Shown piece by piece: positions 1 through 8,402 of a stretch of DNA of 25,217 nt. How positions within the stretch are numbered: the first letter of the stretch is position 1; each line of letters opens with the position of its first letter. Origin of the DNA: an uncultured Rhodocyclaceae bacterium (GTDB lineage: Bacteria > Pseudomonadota > Gammaproteobacteria > Burkholderiales > Rhodocyclaceae); assembly GCA_900549295.1 (NCBI GenBank), contig URNG01000040.1, positions 1-25,217 on the forward strand, in the 5' to 3' direction. A model generated the notes under the pieces. It was not told the DNA's origin, did not search any database, and saw nothing but the letters and a program-made list of their open reading frames with translations. Position numbers and translations under genes: made by a program.

Positions 1-35
1 GGGTGCTGGGGTCGATTCTCGGCGGGCGAAAGTGA
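1..35 (+). CDS. Possible 3' end of a gene entering from the left edge
   Basis: Frame 3 is open from the edge and reads VLGSILGGRK followed by TGA at 33-35. A glycine-rich, basic tail like this would fit the C-terminus of a small protein, but eleven codons are too few to identify a family. The next 290 bp hold no gene, so an upstream gene ending here is plausible. This is inference from an open frame only. Confidence 0.25.
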   Translation, partial: VLGSILGGRK

Positions 36-47
36 GCGTTTAGGAAG

Positions 48-149
48 CTCTGAACCAATCCGTCCGCCCTGAGCTTGTCGAAGGGCATCACCCGCAAAAT
101 CAAGGGCTTCAACAGGTTCAGTCCGAACGGTTTTGGTTGATTCAGAACT
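48..149. repeat. REP-like inverted pair, copy 1 (102 bp)
   Basis: The left arm (about 48-86) contains CCCTGAGCTTGTCGAAGGGC and the right arm (about 103-149) holds an imperfect reverse complement of it followed by ATTCAGAACT. The unit aligns without gaps to 1232-1333, with about 12 mismatches counted by eye. The core resembles REP/BIME-type palindromes scattered between genes in many GC-rich proteobacteria. This copy lies downstream of the LysR gene. It is the more diverged of the two, for example CAACAGGTTCAG where the other has CGACAGGCTCAG. Confidence 0.85.
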
Positions 150-154
150 CCCTT

Positions 155-182
155 AACGCGGATTCGGCGGATGAACGCGGAT
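155..182. repeat. Short direct repeat AACGCGGAT x2
   Basis: AACGCGGAT occurs at 155-163 and again at 174-182, with a further GGCGGAT between, and the inverse ATCCGCG occurs at 206-212. This looks like the remnant of a second class of intergenic repeat. Apart from repeats I see nothing in 36-321: no convincing gene and no clear terminator. Confidence 0.45.
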
Positions 183-279
183 CAGAGGCACGCGATCACG
201 GGTTTATCCGCGCAATCTGTTGCTCCGCGACGATTCGCGTTCAATGCTGTTTTCCAGCGCAACCGCCTTGGCACTGCCG

Positions 280-312
280 CAGGCTCAGCCCGAGCGGTTG
301 TGATTTGTTCAG
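280..312. repeat. Degenerate half-unit of the REP-like repeat
   Basis: The stretch from CAGGCTCAGCCCGA to TTCAG matches the right arm of the copy at 1232-1333 with about 4 differences in 33 positions. The left arm is missing. It ends 9 bp before the stop codon of the LysR gene, so the regulator has repeat material close to both ends. Confidence 0.65.
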
Positions 313-321
313 CTTCCTTGG

Positions 322-1209
322 CTAATCCGCCCCGCCCATCGCCGCCAGATGATCGAACAAGGCGCGCGCCGCCGGGCCGAGGGCGGCGCGTTCGCGCACG
401 CACAGGTGCAGGTCGCGCGGCGCCCAGGGGTCGGCGATTTCCACCGTGTGCAGGCGGTCGAGCGCCGAAACCGACGAGCGCGGCACCATGCCGATGCCGA
501 CGCCGGCGGCGACCATGCGGCAGACGGCGGCGAAGCTGCGCACCTGGATGCGCACGTCGAGCCGTCCGCCCAGGCGCGCCGCGTGGTTCATCATGAAGGT
601 GTGAATGGCGCTGCCGGCGTGCAGGCAGACGAAGGCTTCGCCGAGCACGTCGGCAAAGGCGATTTCCCGTTGCCGGGCCAGCCGGTGCGCGGCGGGGACG
701 ATCAATACCAGCCGGTCGCGCCGGTAGGGCGTGACTTCCAGTTCGCCGAAATCGCCTTCGGCAGCGACGACGCCAAGCTCCACCTGACCGCCCGCCACCG
801 CGCCGACGATGGCCGGACTGGGCTGTTCCTCCAGGCTGACGCGCACCTGCGGATGCTCGCGCAGGAAGTCGCCGAGGTCCTCGGGCAGGAAACAGTTGAT
901 CGCGTTGGTGTTGGCGAACACCGTGACCTGGGCGTTCAGCCCGCTGGCGTAAGGCGCGAGGTCGGCGTGCATCTGTTCGAGCTGGGCGAATACCTGCCGG
1001 GCATGGCGTAACAGCGATTCGCCGGCGGCGGTCGGCGTCAGGCCGCGCGCGTGGCGCTCGAACAGGGCGACGCCCAGGCTCGCTTCCAGTTGCGTCAGGC
1101 GGTGGCTGGCCGACGACGGGGCGAGGTGCACGCGTTCGGCGGCGCGGGTCAGCGCGCCGCTGTCGGCGATGGCGGCGACGAGACGCAGATCGGGCAGGTC
1201 GTAGTGCAT
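322..1209 (-). CDS. LysR-family transcriptional regulator
   Basis: 295 aa, normal length for the family. The N-terminal winged helix-turn-helix occupies about residues 1-62 and shows the usual LysR pattern (LRLVAAIADSGALTRAAERV, then SSASHRLTQLEASLGVALFE and LTPTAAGE). The rest is the two-lobed effector-binding domain. The frame stays open upstream to 1275, but those extra codons lie inside the REP-like repeat, so I start at the ATG at 1209, directly before MHYDLPDL. No strong ribosome-binding site is visible. It is divergent from an MFS exporter, the same layout as the E. coli ynfL-ynfM pair, which suggests it controls that exporter. The effector is unknown. Confidence 0.93.
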   Translation of the reverse strand: MHYDLPDLRLVAAIADSGALTRAAERVHLAPSSASHRLTQLEASLGVALFERHARGLTPTAAGESLLRHARQVFAQLEQMHADLAPYASGLNAQVTVFANTNAINCFLPEDLGDFLREHPQVRVSLEEQPSPAIVGAVAGGQVELGVVAAEGDFGELEVTPYRRDRLVLIVPAAHRLARQREIAFADVLGEAFVCLHAGSAIHTFMMNHAARLGGRLDVRIQVRSFAAVCRMVAAGVGIGMVPRSSVSALDRLHTVEIADPWAPRDLHLCVRERAALGPAARALFDHLAAMGGAD

Positions 1210-1231
1210 GGTTGTTTTGTCTTCAGGGAAA

Positions 1232-1333
1232 CTCTGAACAAATCCGTTCGCCCTGAGCTTGTCGAAGGGCGTCACCTACAAAAGCAAGGGCTTCGACAGG
1301 CTCAGCCCGAACGGTTTCGATTTATTCAGAACT
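1232..1333. repeat. REP-like inverted pair, copy 2, in the divergent promoter
   Basis: The two arms are nearly inverted copies: CTCTGAACAAATCCGTTCG with CCCTGAGCTTGTCGAAGGGC on the left, and CTTCGACAGGCTCAGCCCGA, ACGG and ATTCAGAACT on the right. It is in the same orientation as copy 1 and exactly 1184 bp from it. It fills about 102 of the 186 bp between the LysR start and the MFS start. Confidence 0.9.
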
Positions 1334-1365
1334 TCTTCAGGTTTCGTCTGTAACGAATGCTTGCT

Positions 1366-1374
1366 TGCGATAAT
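1366..1374 (+). promoter_or_regulatory. Possible extended -10 promoter for the MFS gene
   Basis: TGCGATAAT fits an extended -10 element (TGN followed by a TATAAT-like hexamer). It lies just outside the repeat. A start of transcription near 1381 would leave a leader of about 15 nt before the ATG at 1396. No convincing -35 is visible. Confidence 0.35.
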
Positions 1375-1395
1375 ACCAATTGCCGGCGCTATCCG

Positions 1396-2640
1396 ATGGG
1401 CGTTCAATCGCGCCCTCGCTTCCTTTCTTGCGCCACCGTGTCCGCCGCTCCCGCCGATTCGTCTCCTTCAACGCTTCCCGACAATTCGGCGCGCATCACG
1501 CTGGCCGTTTCTCTGGCCGGGTTTTCCTGCTTTCTGCTGCTCTACGGCACGCAGCCGCTGCTGCCGCAGTTGACCGGAACCTTCGCCATTTCGCCGGGAA
1601 CGGCGAGTCTGAGCGTTACCGCCGGCACGGGCGTGATGGCTTTGCTGTTGATTCCTCTGAGTCTGGTCACCGACCGCTACGGCCGCGAGCGGCTGATGCG
1701 CTTCGGCCTGTTCGGCGCGGCGCTGTTTTCGCTGCTGTCCGCCTGGGCGCCCGATTTCTTCCTGCTCGTGCTGGCGCGCGCCGCGCTCGGCGCGTGCATC
1801 GCGGGGGTGCCGGCGGCGGCGATGGCCTATCTCGGCGAAGAATTGCCGGTGGCGAACCGGGCGCGCGCCATGGGGATTTACATCGGCGCCAACGCGCTGG
1901 GCGGCATGGCCGGGCGGCTGCTGGCGGGGGCGTGCAGCGATTGGGCCGGTTCCTGGCATTACGGTTTGTCGGCGGTCAGCCTGCTCGGCCTGGCGGTGGC
2001 TTTCGTTTTCTGGCGCTTGCTGCCGGCGCCCCGCCATTTCACGCCGCACTCGCTGCAACCCGGCCTGCTGTTCGCCGACGTGCGCCGCATCTACGCCGAT
2101 GCCGGTTTGCCGTGGCTGTTCTGCGTCGCCTTTCTCGGCATGGGGACGCTGGTCGGCCTGTACAACTACCTGCCCTTCCGGCTTTCGGCAGCGCCTTATG
2201 GCCTGGGGCCGACGGCGATCGGCAGCGTCTTTCTGCTCTATGCCGTGGGCAGCTACGCTTCGGCCTGGGCGGGGCGGCAGATCGCCCGCCGTAGCCGCCA
2301 GCGCATCATGCTCGGCATGGCCGCGCTGTTCACCGCCGGTATCGTGGTGACGCTGGCCGCGCCCTTGTGGCTGATCATTGCCGGGCTGGCGGTGTTCACC
2401 TTCGGCTTCTTCTCGGTGCATTCGGTCGCCAGCGCCTGGGTGGGGCATCGCGCCGGAGCGCGCCGGGGCTTGGTGTCGGCCCTCTATCTGTCGAGCTATT
2501 ACCTGGGCGGCAGCGTGATCGGCACGGCCAGCGGCTGGGCCTGGAGCCATGCCGGCTGGCCGGGGGTGATCGGGGCGATGCTCGCCTGCGGCGTTTGCGT
2601 CATCCTGATCGCCCTGCGTTTGCGGCGGCTGGCGGAGTGA
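1396..2640 (+). CDS. MFS transporter, YnfM-like efflux permease
   Basis: 414 aa with about 12 hydrophobic segments, the first near residues 30-50 (ITLAVSLAGFSCFLLLYG). The loop after helix 2 has DRYGRERLM, a version of the major-facilitator motif A, and helix 4 has ARAALGACIAGVPAAAMAYL. Length and gene order match E. coli YnfM, an inner-membrane permease of the arabinose-efflux group; the substrate cannot be told. The frame opens at an ATG at 1357, but a likely -10 element lies downstream of that codon, so I prefer the ATG at 1396. The start is uncertain. The next gene, another exporter, begins 8 bp after the stop, so the two are probably co-transcribed. Confidence 0.9.
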   Translation: MGVQSRPRFLSCATVSAAPADSSPSTLPDNSARITLAVSLAGFSCFLLLYGTQPLLPQLTGTFAISPGTASLSVTAGTGVMALLLIPLSLVTDRYGRERLMRFGLFGAALFSLLSAWAPDFFLLVLARAALGACIAGVPAAAMAYLGEELPVANRARAMGIYIGANALGGMAGRLLAGACSDWAGSWHYGLSAVSLLGLAVAFVFWRLLPAPRHFTPHSLQPGLLFADVRRIYADAGLPWLFCVAFLGMGTLVGLYNYLPFRLSAAPYGLGPTAIGSVFLLYAVGSYASAWAGRQIARRSRQRIMLGMAALFTAGIVVTLAAPLWLIIAGLAVFTFGFFSVHSVASAWVGHRAGARRGLVSALYLSSYYLGGSVIGTASGWAWSHAGWPGVIGAMLACGVCVILIALRLRRLAE

Positions 2641-2648
2641 AAAAACGC

Positions 2649-3527
2649 ATGAGCGCGCTGGCCGATCCGGGCGTTTCCCTCGCCTTGTTCGCCGCCTTCG
2701 GTTTTTCGCTGAAAGCGATTTTCATCAAGCTGGCCTATCCCTACGGCGTCGATGCCGTGACCTTGCTGACCCTGCGCATGGCGTTCTCGCTGCCGGTTTT
2801 CCTGTGGGTCGGGCTGGCCCGCCACCATGCCGGCGCCGCGCTCAGCGTCGGCGATTGGGGCCGCGTCGCGCTGCTCGGCTGCCTCGGCTATTACGGGGCC
2901 AGCATTCTCGATTTCTGGGGCTTGCAATACATCTCCGCCGGCCTGGAGCGGCTGATCCTGTTCACCTATCCGACGCTGACGCTGCTGATCGGCGCGCTGT
3001 TTCAGGGCAAGCTGTTCGGTCGCCGCGAGGTGATCGCCGTGGCGCTCTGCTACGCCGGCATCGGCTTCGCCTTCGCGCACGATCTCGGCCTGGGCGAGAT
3101 GCGCGACGTGCTGATCGGCGGCGCGCTGGTGTTCGCCTCCAGCGTCGCCTACGCGCTCTATCTCGCCGGCAGCGGCACGCTGATCGCCCGCCTCGGCGCG
3201 ATGCGCTTCACCGCCCTGGCGATGCTGGCGTCGAGCGCCTTCACGCTGCTGCATTTCGCCGCCGTCCAGCCGTTCTCGGCGCTCATCCAGCCGCTGCCGG
3301 TGTATGGCTGGAGTCTGGTGATGGCGGCGCTGTCGACGGTGCTCCCGGTTTTCGCGCTGGCCGCCGCGATCCGCCGCCTCGGGGCCGGGCCGACCGCGCT
3401 GTACGGCATGATCGGCCCGCTGCTCACCATTTTCTTCGGCTGGTGGCTGCTCGATGAATCTCTGTCGCTGGCGCAGGGCGTTGGCGCGGTGCTGATCGTC
3501 GCCGGCATCCGGGCGATGCGCCGCTGA
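2649..3527 (+). CDS. DMT-superfamily (EamA) transporter
   Basis: 292 aa, almost entirely hydrophobic, with about ten membrane segments arranged as two EamA repeats (about residues 8-137 and 152-290). The second repeat ends in the typical pattern of a small glycine/proline-rich helix (TALYGMIGPLLTIFFGWWLL) followed by DESLSLAQGVGAVLIVAG. The family exports metabolites and amino acids or takes up small solutes across the inner membrane; the substrate is unknown. The ATG at 2649 follows the MFS stop by 8 bp with GGAG at 2633-2636, so translation is probably coupled. No terminator is evident between its stop and the groE promoter. Confidence 0.9.
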   Translation: MSALADPGVSLALFAAFGFSLKAIFIKLAYPYGVDAVTLLTLRMAFSLPVFLWVGLARHHAGAALSVGDWGRVALLGCLGYYGASILDFWGLQYISAGLERLILFTYPTLTLLIGALFQGKLFGRREVIAVALCYAGIGFAFAHDLGLGEMRDVLIGGALVFASSVAYALYLAGSGTLIARLGAMRFTALAMLASSAFTLLHFAAVQPFSALIQPLPVYGWSLVMAALSTVLPVFALAAAIRRLGAGPTALYGMIGPLLTIFFGWWLLDESLSLAQGVGAVLIVAGIRAMRR

Positions 3528-3568
3528 GTGGCGGGGATACCGACCGTTTTTAGGCGCAAATTCCGGGT

Positions 3569-3580
3569 GGAAAATTTTCC
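3569..3580. promoter_or_regulatory. A/T-rich palindrome upstream of the groE -35 (possible UP element)
   Basis: GGAAAATTTTCC is a perfect 12-bp palindrome and the only A/T-rich run in the area. It lies 7 bp before the CTTGAAA box, about 45-52 bp before the expected transcription start, where the alpha subunit of RNA polymerase binds UP elements. The role is inferred from position. Confidence 0.4.
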
Positions 3581-3586
3581 CGCCCT

Positions 3587-3616
3587 CTTGAAATCCCCCA
3601 ACCCCGCCCCTATCAT
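3587..3616 (+). promoter_or_regulatory. groESL promoter, overlapping sigma-32-like and sigma-70-like elements
   Basis: CTTGAAA (3587-3593), 13 bp, then CCCCTATCAT (3607-3616) fits the heat-shock sigma factor pattern (CTTGAAA, spacer, CCCCATNT-like). The same bases read as TTGAAA (3588-3593), 17 bp, TATCAT (3611-3616), a good vegetative promoter. One site may therefore serve both sigma factors. The -10 overlaps the first base of the CIRCE operator. Confidence 0.75.
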
Positions 3617-3642
3617 TAGCACTCGTTGGCGTTGAGTGCTAA
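3616..3642. promoter_or_regulatory. CIRCE operator (HrcA binding site)
   Basis: TTAGCACTC, nine bases, GAGTGCTAA: an exact match to the CIRCE consensus. HrcA binds this inverted repeat and represses groE genes until heat stress. It begins at the last base of the -10 box and covers the expected transcription start, so bound HrcA should block initiation. The copy in the RNA would also form a hairpin in the leader. Confidence 0.97.
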
Positions 3643-3726
3643 CAGCGCTTCGCCAGATGCCCGCTTCGAGAACGGGCCGATTTTTTCGCTTCATCCCTGT
3701 TCATTTTTCTTTCAGGAGCTTGTTTC

Positions 3727-4017
3727 ATGAATATTCGTCCTTTGCACGACCGTGTGATCGTCAAGCGCGTCGAAGCCGAGCGCACCACAGCTTCCGGCAT
3801 CGTCATCCCCGATTCCGCCGGCGAGAAGCCGGATCAGGGTGAAGTCCTGGCCGTCGGCCCGGGCAAGCGCGACGACAACGGCAAGCAGATCGCCCTCGAC
3901 GTCAAGGTCGGCGACCGCGTGCTGTTCGGCAAGTACGCCGGTCAGGCCGTCAAGGTCGATGGCCAGGAAGTGCTGGTCATGCGCGAAGAAGACATCATGG
4001 GCGTGATCCAGAAGTAA
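3727..4017 (+). CDS. groES: Co-chaperonin GroES (Hsp10)
   Basis: 96 aa, the standard length. It starts MNIRPLHDRVIVKRVEAE, has the mobile-loop region around ERTTASGIVIPDSAGEKP (about residues 19-36) that contacts GroEL, and the conserved GEVLAVGPGK and VGDRVLFGKYAG. As a heptamer it caps the GroEL cavity in the cytoplasm. AGGAG lies at 3715-3719 with good spacing to the ATG. It is the first gene of the groESL operon, with groEL 51 bp downstream. Control is by the CIRCE/heat-shock promoter upstream. Confidence 0.99.
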   Translation: MNIRPLHDRVIVKRVEAERTTASGIVIPDSAGEKPDQGEVLAVGPGKRDDNGKQIALDVKVGDRVLFGKYAGQAVKVDGQEVLVMREEDIMGVIQK

Positions 4018-4068
4018 TTTCTGGCCCTTCCCCACATTCAAACAGATCAATTTTCAGGAGCTATCTAC

Positions 4069-5718
<1,650 letters not shown>

Positions 5719-5750
5719 GTCGGGATGTAATTCCCGGCTTTGCCCGAAAC

Positions 5751-5779
5751 AAAAAACCCCGCTGCGGCGGGGTTTTTTT
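5751..5779 (+). terminator. Rho-independent terminator of groESL
   Basis: The stem CCCCGC (5757-5762) pairs with GCGGGG (5767-5772) around loop TGCG. Seven T follow (5773-5779) and six A precede, so the stem extends through A-T pairs and could also act on the other strand. Confidence 0.95.
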
Positions 5780-5964
5780 GTGGCTGGGCGGTTGGTGGGA
5801 TGTTGGACAAGGTGGCCTCAAGGCAGCCAACGCTGCCCGCCCTGTGCGGTCAAACGGTATTTTTGCGTGGAACTGCGCGCTGCCCGTCGTCGATGCCCGT
5901 TCATCCGGCGAAAATGCCGCGCCCGGTGGCCGGGTTTGTTAGACTTGTGCCGGAAAAAAGCGGT

Positions 5965-6016
5965 GGGGGGCCTGACTGGCAGGTATCCCCCCGAGCCGGA
6001 ACGGGGTTCCTGGCTC
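5965..6016 (+). promoter_or_regulatory. Two adjacent GC-rich hairpins in the leader of the 6105 operon
   Basis: Hairpin 1: GGGGGG (5965-5970) pairs with CCCCCC (5987-5992), and CCTG (5971-5974) with CAGG (5980-5983), with a TAT bulge. Hairpin 2 follows at once: GAGCC-GGAAC (5993-6002) pairs with GTTCC (6006-6010) and GGCTC (6012-6016), loop GGG, one bulged T. Neither is followed by a T run, so they are not ordinary terminators. The rest of 5780-5964 shows no gene. Function is unknown; a structured 5' leader or small RNA is possible. Confidence 0.45.
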
Positions 6017-6049
6017 CTAGACCATAAAAGGAGAACAGCGCCTCTAGGA
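6015..6049. repeat. Inverted repeat TCCTAGA / TCTAGGA
   Basis: TCCTAGA (6015-6021) and TCTAGGA (6043-6049) are perfect inverses 21 bp apart, starting at the base of the second hairpin. The centre-to-centre distance (28 bp) would suit two contacts by a dimeric regulator or a long-loop RNA stem. No known site is recognised. Confidence 0.4.
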
Positions 6050-6061
6050 TAACCGAAAGCG

Positions 6062-6078
6062 CTTACAAATTGCTTACG
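6062..6078 (+). promoter_or_regulatory. Likely OmpR-family binding site: CTTACA-N5-CTTACG
   Basis: Two near-identical hexamers 11 bp apart, one helical turn, just before the response-regulator gene. The form is that of PmrA/QseB-type boxes (YTTAAK-N5-YTTAAK). A -10-like CAATAT (6085-6090) lies 6 bp downstream, so the site is placed for activation of its own operon. That it is bound by the regulator encoded next to it is inference. Confidence 0.5.
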
Positions 6079-6104
6079 TTTCAGCAATATTCTGTTGGAG
6101 ATTT

Positions 6105-6776
6105 ATGCGAATTCTCATAGCGGAGGACGATGACATCATCGCCGACGGCCTGAGCCGTTCCTTGCGCCAGGCGGGTTACAGCGTGGATTGGGCGGCGCAC
6201 GGCGAGGCGGCGGAGGCGGCCTTGCTGGCCAATGAATACGATTTGCTGGTGCTCGATCTGGGGTTGCCCCGGCTCTCCGGGCTGGAGGTGCTGAAGCGTC
6301 TGCGCTCGCGCCATTCGACGCTGCCGGTGCTCATCCTGACGGCGCTCGACGGCACGCACGACCGGGTGCGCGGGCTGGATCTGGGGGCGGACGATTACAT
6401 GGTCAAGCCCTTCGAGCTGGCCGAACTGGAAGCACGCGTGCGCGCCCTGACCCGGCGGGCGGGCGGCAATTCGCCGGCCATCGTCTGCGGCAGCCTGAGT
6501 TTCGATCCGGTCGGGCGGGTGACGCAGATCGGTGGCGTGCCGCTCGATCTGTCGGCGCGTGAAATCGGCCTGCTGGAAATCCTGCTGTCGCGCATGGGGC
6601 GGCTGGTGAGCAAGGATCAACTGGTCGATCATCTGTGCGGTTGGGGCGAGGAGGTCAGCCACAACGCCATCGAGGTCTATGTGCATCGCCTGCGCAAGAA
6701 GCTGGAGCCGGGCGGCATCAAGATCGCCACCGTGCGCGGCCTGGGGTATTGCCTTGAGCGACCGCAAGGCGAGTGA
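6105..6776 (+). CDS. Two-component response regulator, OmpR family (TctD/QseB-like)
   Basis: 223 aa. The receiver domain occupies residues 1-115, with the acidic pocket EDDD (7-10), phospho-acceptor Asp51 (VLDLGLP), Thr79 and Lys101 (MVKPFE). A winged-helix DNA-binding domain follows at about 125-220, ending VEVYVHRLRKKL-like (IEVYVHRLRKKLEPGGI) and IATVRGLGYCLE. GGAG at 6097-6100 is close to the ATG. The sensor kinase downstream overlaps or abuts its end, so the two form one operon. The kinase has a TctE-type sensor region, so a role in responding to a carboxylate or similar nutrient is possible but not shown. Confidence 0.95.
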   Translation: MRILIAEDDDIIADGLSRSLRQAGYSVDWAAHGEAAEAALLANEYDLLVLDLGLPRLSGLEVLKRLRSRHSTLPVLILTALDGTHDRVRGLDLGADDYMVKPFELAELEARVRALTRRAGGNSPAIVCGSLSFDPVGRVTQIGGVPLDLSAREIGLLEILLSRMGRLVSKDQLVDHLCGWGEEVSHNAIEVYVHRLRKKLEPGGIKIATVRGLGYCLERPQGE

Positions 6777-8301
6777 GGGCGGGGGCGGCCCGGGCAATGT
6801 GTCCGGCGCGCCGGAAACCGAGCGTTCGCTGTTCGGCGAAATCCTCGACTGGATGCTGGCGCCGCTGCTGTTCGTCTGGCCCCTGAGCATCGCCTTCACC
6901 CATTATTTCGCCAACAACGTCGCCAATTACCCCTACGATCAGGCGCTGCGCGAGCGGGTGACGGCGCTCAGCCGGCAGATCGAGTGGCCTGAGGGCAAGC
7001 AACCCTTGCGCCTGCCGGCATCGGCCCAGGCCATGCTGCGTTCGGACGAGCTCGATAACGTCTATTTCTTGGTCCAGGGTCCGGGAGAGAGGGAAAGTCA
7101 GGGTAAAAATCAGACCAAAAATCGAGCCAAACCCCTCGGCGATGCCGATTTGCCGGGTATTTCCGAGGCGCTGGCCGAAGAACTGCCGACTGGCGAAATC
7201 CATTTGCGCGACGATGAGTACAAGGGGCAGGACATCCGCGTCGCCTATGCCTTTTTCAGCGAAACGCCGACCGGGCCGCGCATCCTGATCCAGGTGGCGG
7301 AAACCACCGAAAAGCGCACGCAGTTGGCTAACCGCATCGTGGCGAGCGTGATTTTGCCGCAGTTCGTCATCATTCCGCTGGCGGTGATGCTGGTGTGGTT
7401 CGGCTTGTCGCGCGGTTTGCGGCCCTTGCATCGCCTGCGTCACACGATAGAAAAGCGCAGCCCCGCCGACCTTTCTCCCATCGCCACCCGGCGTGTGCCG
7501 GAAGAGCTGGAACCCTTGGTCGAAGCCTTCAACGCCATGCTGGAGCGCATGCAGAACAACTTTGCCGTGCAGCAGCGTTTCGTCGCCGACGCCGCACACC
7601 AGTTGCGTACGCCGCTCACCGGCCTGAAAACGCAGGCGCAGATTGCCAGCCGCGAGAGCGACCCGGCGGCGCTGCGCCACGCCTTGCGCCAGATTGCCAC
7701 CGGGGTGGACCGGGCGGGCCGTCTGGTCAACCAGTTGCTCACCCTGGCGCGCACCGAGGCGAGCGACAACAGCCTGCCGCACGAACCGCTCGACCTCGCC
7801 ATCCTGGCGCGGCAGGTGGTGGAAGACTGGGTGATGCGCGCCTTGCAGAAAGATATCGACCTGGGCTACGAAGCGCCGGGGCCGGCGATGGTGCACGGCA
7901 ATGCCTTCCTGTTGCAGGAGTTGCTGAAAAACCTGATCGACAATGCCCTGAGCTACACGCCCAGCGGCGGCCGGGTGACTTGCCGCGTGCTGGATACCGG
8001 CAACACCGTGTTTCTCGAGGTCGAGGATAGCGGCATCGGCATCACCCCGGAGCAGGCGACGCTGGTGTTCGAGCGCTTTTATCGTGTCGATGACAATGCG
8101 GGCGAGGGCAGCGGCCTGGGTTTATCCATCGTGCAGGAAATCGCCAGTCAGCACCAGGCCCGCGCCAGCCTGCAACCTAACCCGCGCGAGCGCGGCACGC
8201 TGGCGCAGGTGGCTTTCCCCACCTGGCATCCGCCCTTGCCGCCGCCGCTGCCGCCGGAGGATTACGCCGAGCTGTACCGGCAATCACCGCCCATGGGCTA
8301 G
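6754..8301 (+). CDS. Sensor histidine kinase, TctE/QseC-like
   Basis: About 515 aa from the TTG at 6754. This start overlaps the regulator gene by 23 bp; a GTG at 6799 is an equally possible start, and the frame's first codon at 6679 lies too deep inside the regulator. Membrane segment 1 is about residues 34-52 (LLFVWPLSIAFTHYF), then a periplasmic sensor region with the NYPYDQALRERV pattern of the two-component sensor N-terminal domain, and segment 2 at about 196-218. A HAMP linker follows, then the H-box with His282 (DAAHQLRTPLTGLK), N-box (LLKNLIDNALSYTP), and ATP-site boxes DSGIGI and GEGSGLGLSI. A polar insert (GERESQGKNQTKNRAKP) sits in the sensor part. It should phosphorylate the regulator encoded just upstream. 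Confidence 0.92.
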   Translation: MSDRKASEGGGGPGNVSGAPETERSLFGEILDWMLAPLLFVWPLSIAFTHYFANNVANYPYDQALRERVTALSRQIEWPEGKQPLRLPASAQAMLRSDELDNVYFLVQGPGERESQGKNQTKNRAKPLGDADLPGISEALAEELPTGEIHLRDDEYKGQDIRVAYAFFSETPTGPRILIQVAETTEKRTQLANRIVASVILPQFVIIPLAVMLVWFGLSRGLRPLHRLRHTIEKRSPADLSPIATRRVPEELEPLVEAFNAMLERMQNNFAVQQRFVADAAHQLRTPLTGLKTQAQIASRESDPAALRHALRQIATGVDRAGRLVNQLLTLARTEASDNSLPHEPLDLAILARQVVEDWVMRALQKDIDLGYEAPGPAMVHGNAFLLQELLKNLIDNALSYTPSGGRVTCRVLDTGNTVFLEVEDSGIGITPEQATLVFERFYRVDDNAGEGSGLGLSIVQEIASQHQARASLQPNPRERGTLAQVAFPTWHPPLPPPLPPEDYAELYRQSPPMG

Positions 8302-8354
8302 CGGCTTCTGCTGCCATCTGCGCATGCGCTCGCCTGCGGGGGGCGCGCCAGCGA

Positions 8355-8360
8355 TACAAT
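8355..8360 (+). promoter_or_regulatory. Possible -10 element for ubiA
   Basis: TACAAT, preceded by GA, lies 42 bp before the ubiA start in the 101-bp gap after the kinase gene. The -35 region is not recognisable, so this rests on one hexamer. Confidence 0.3.
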
Positions 8361-8402
8361 CGACCTTTCTCATGCAATCTCCATTCGTTTCCTGAACCTG
8401 CC

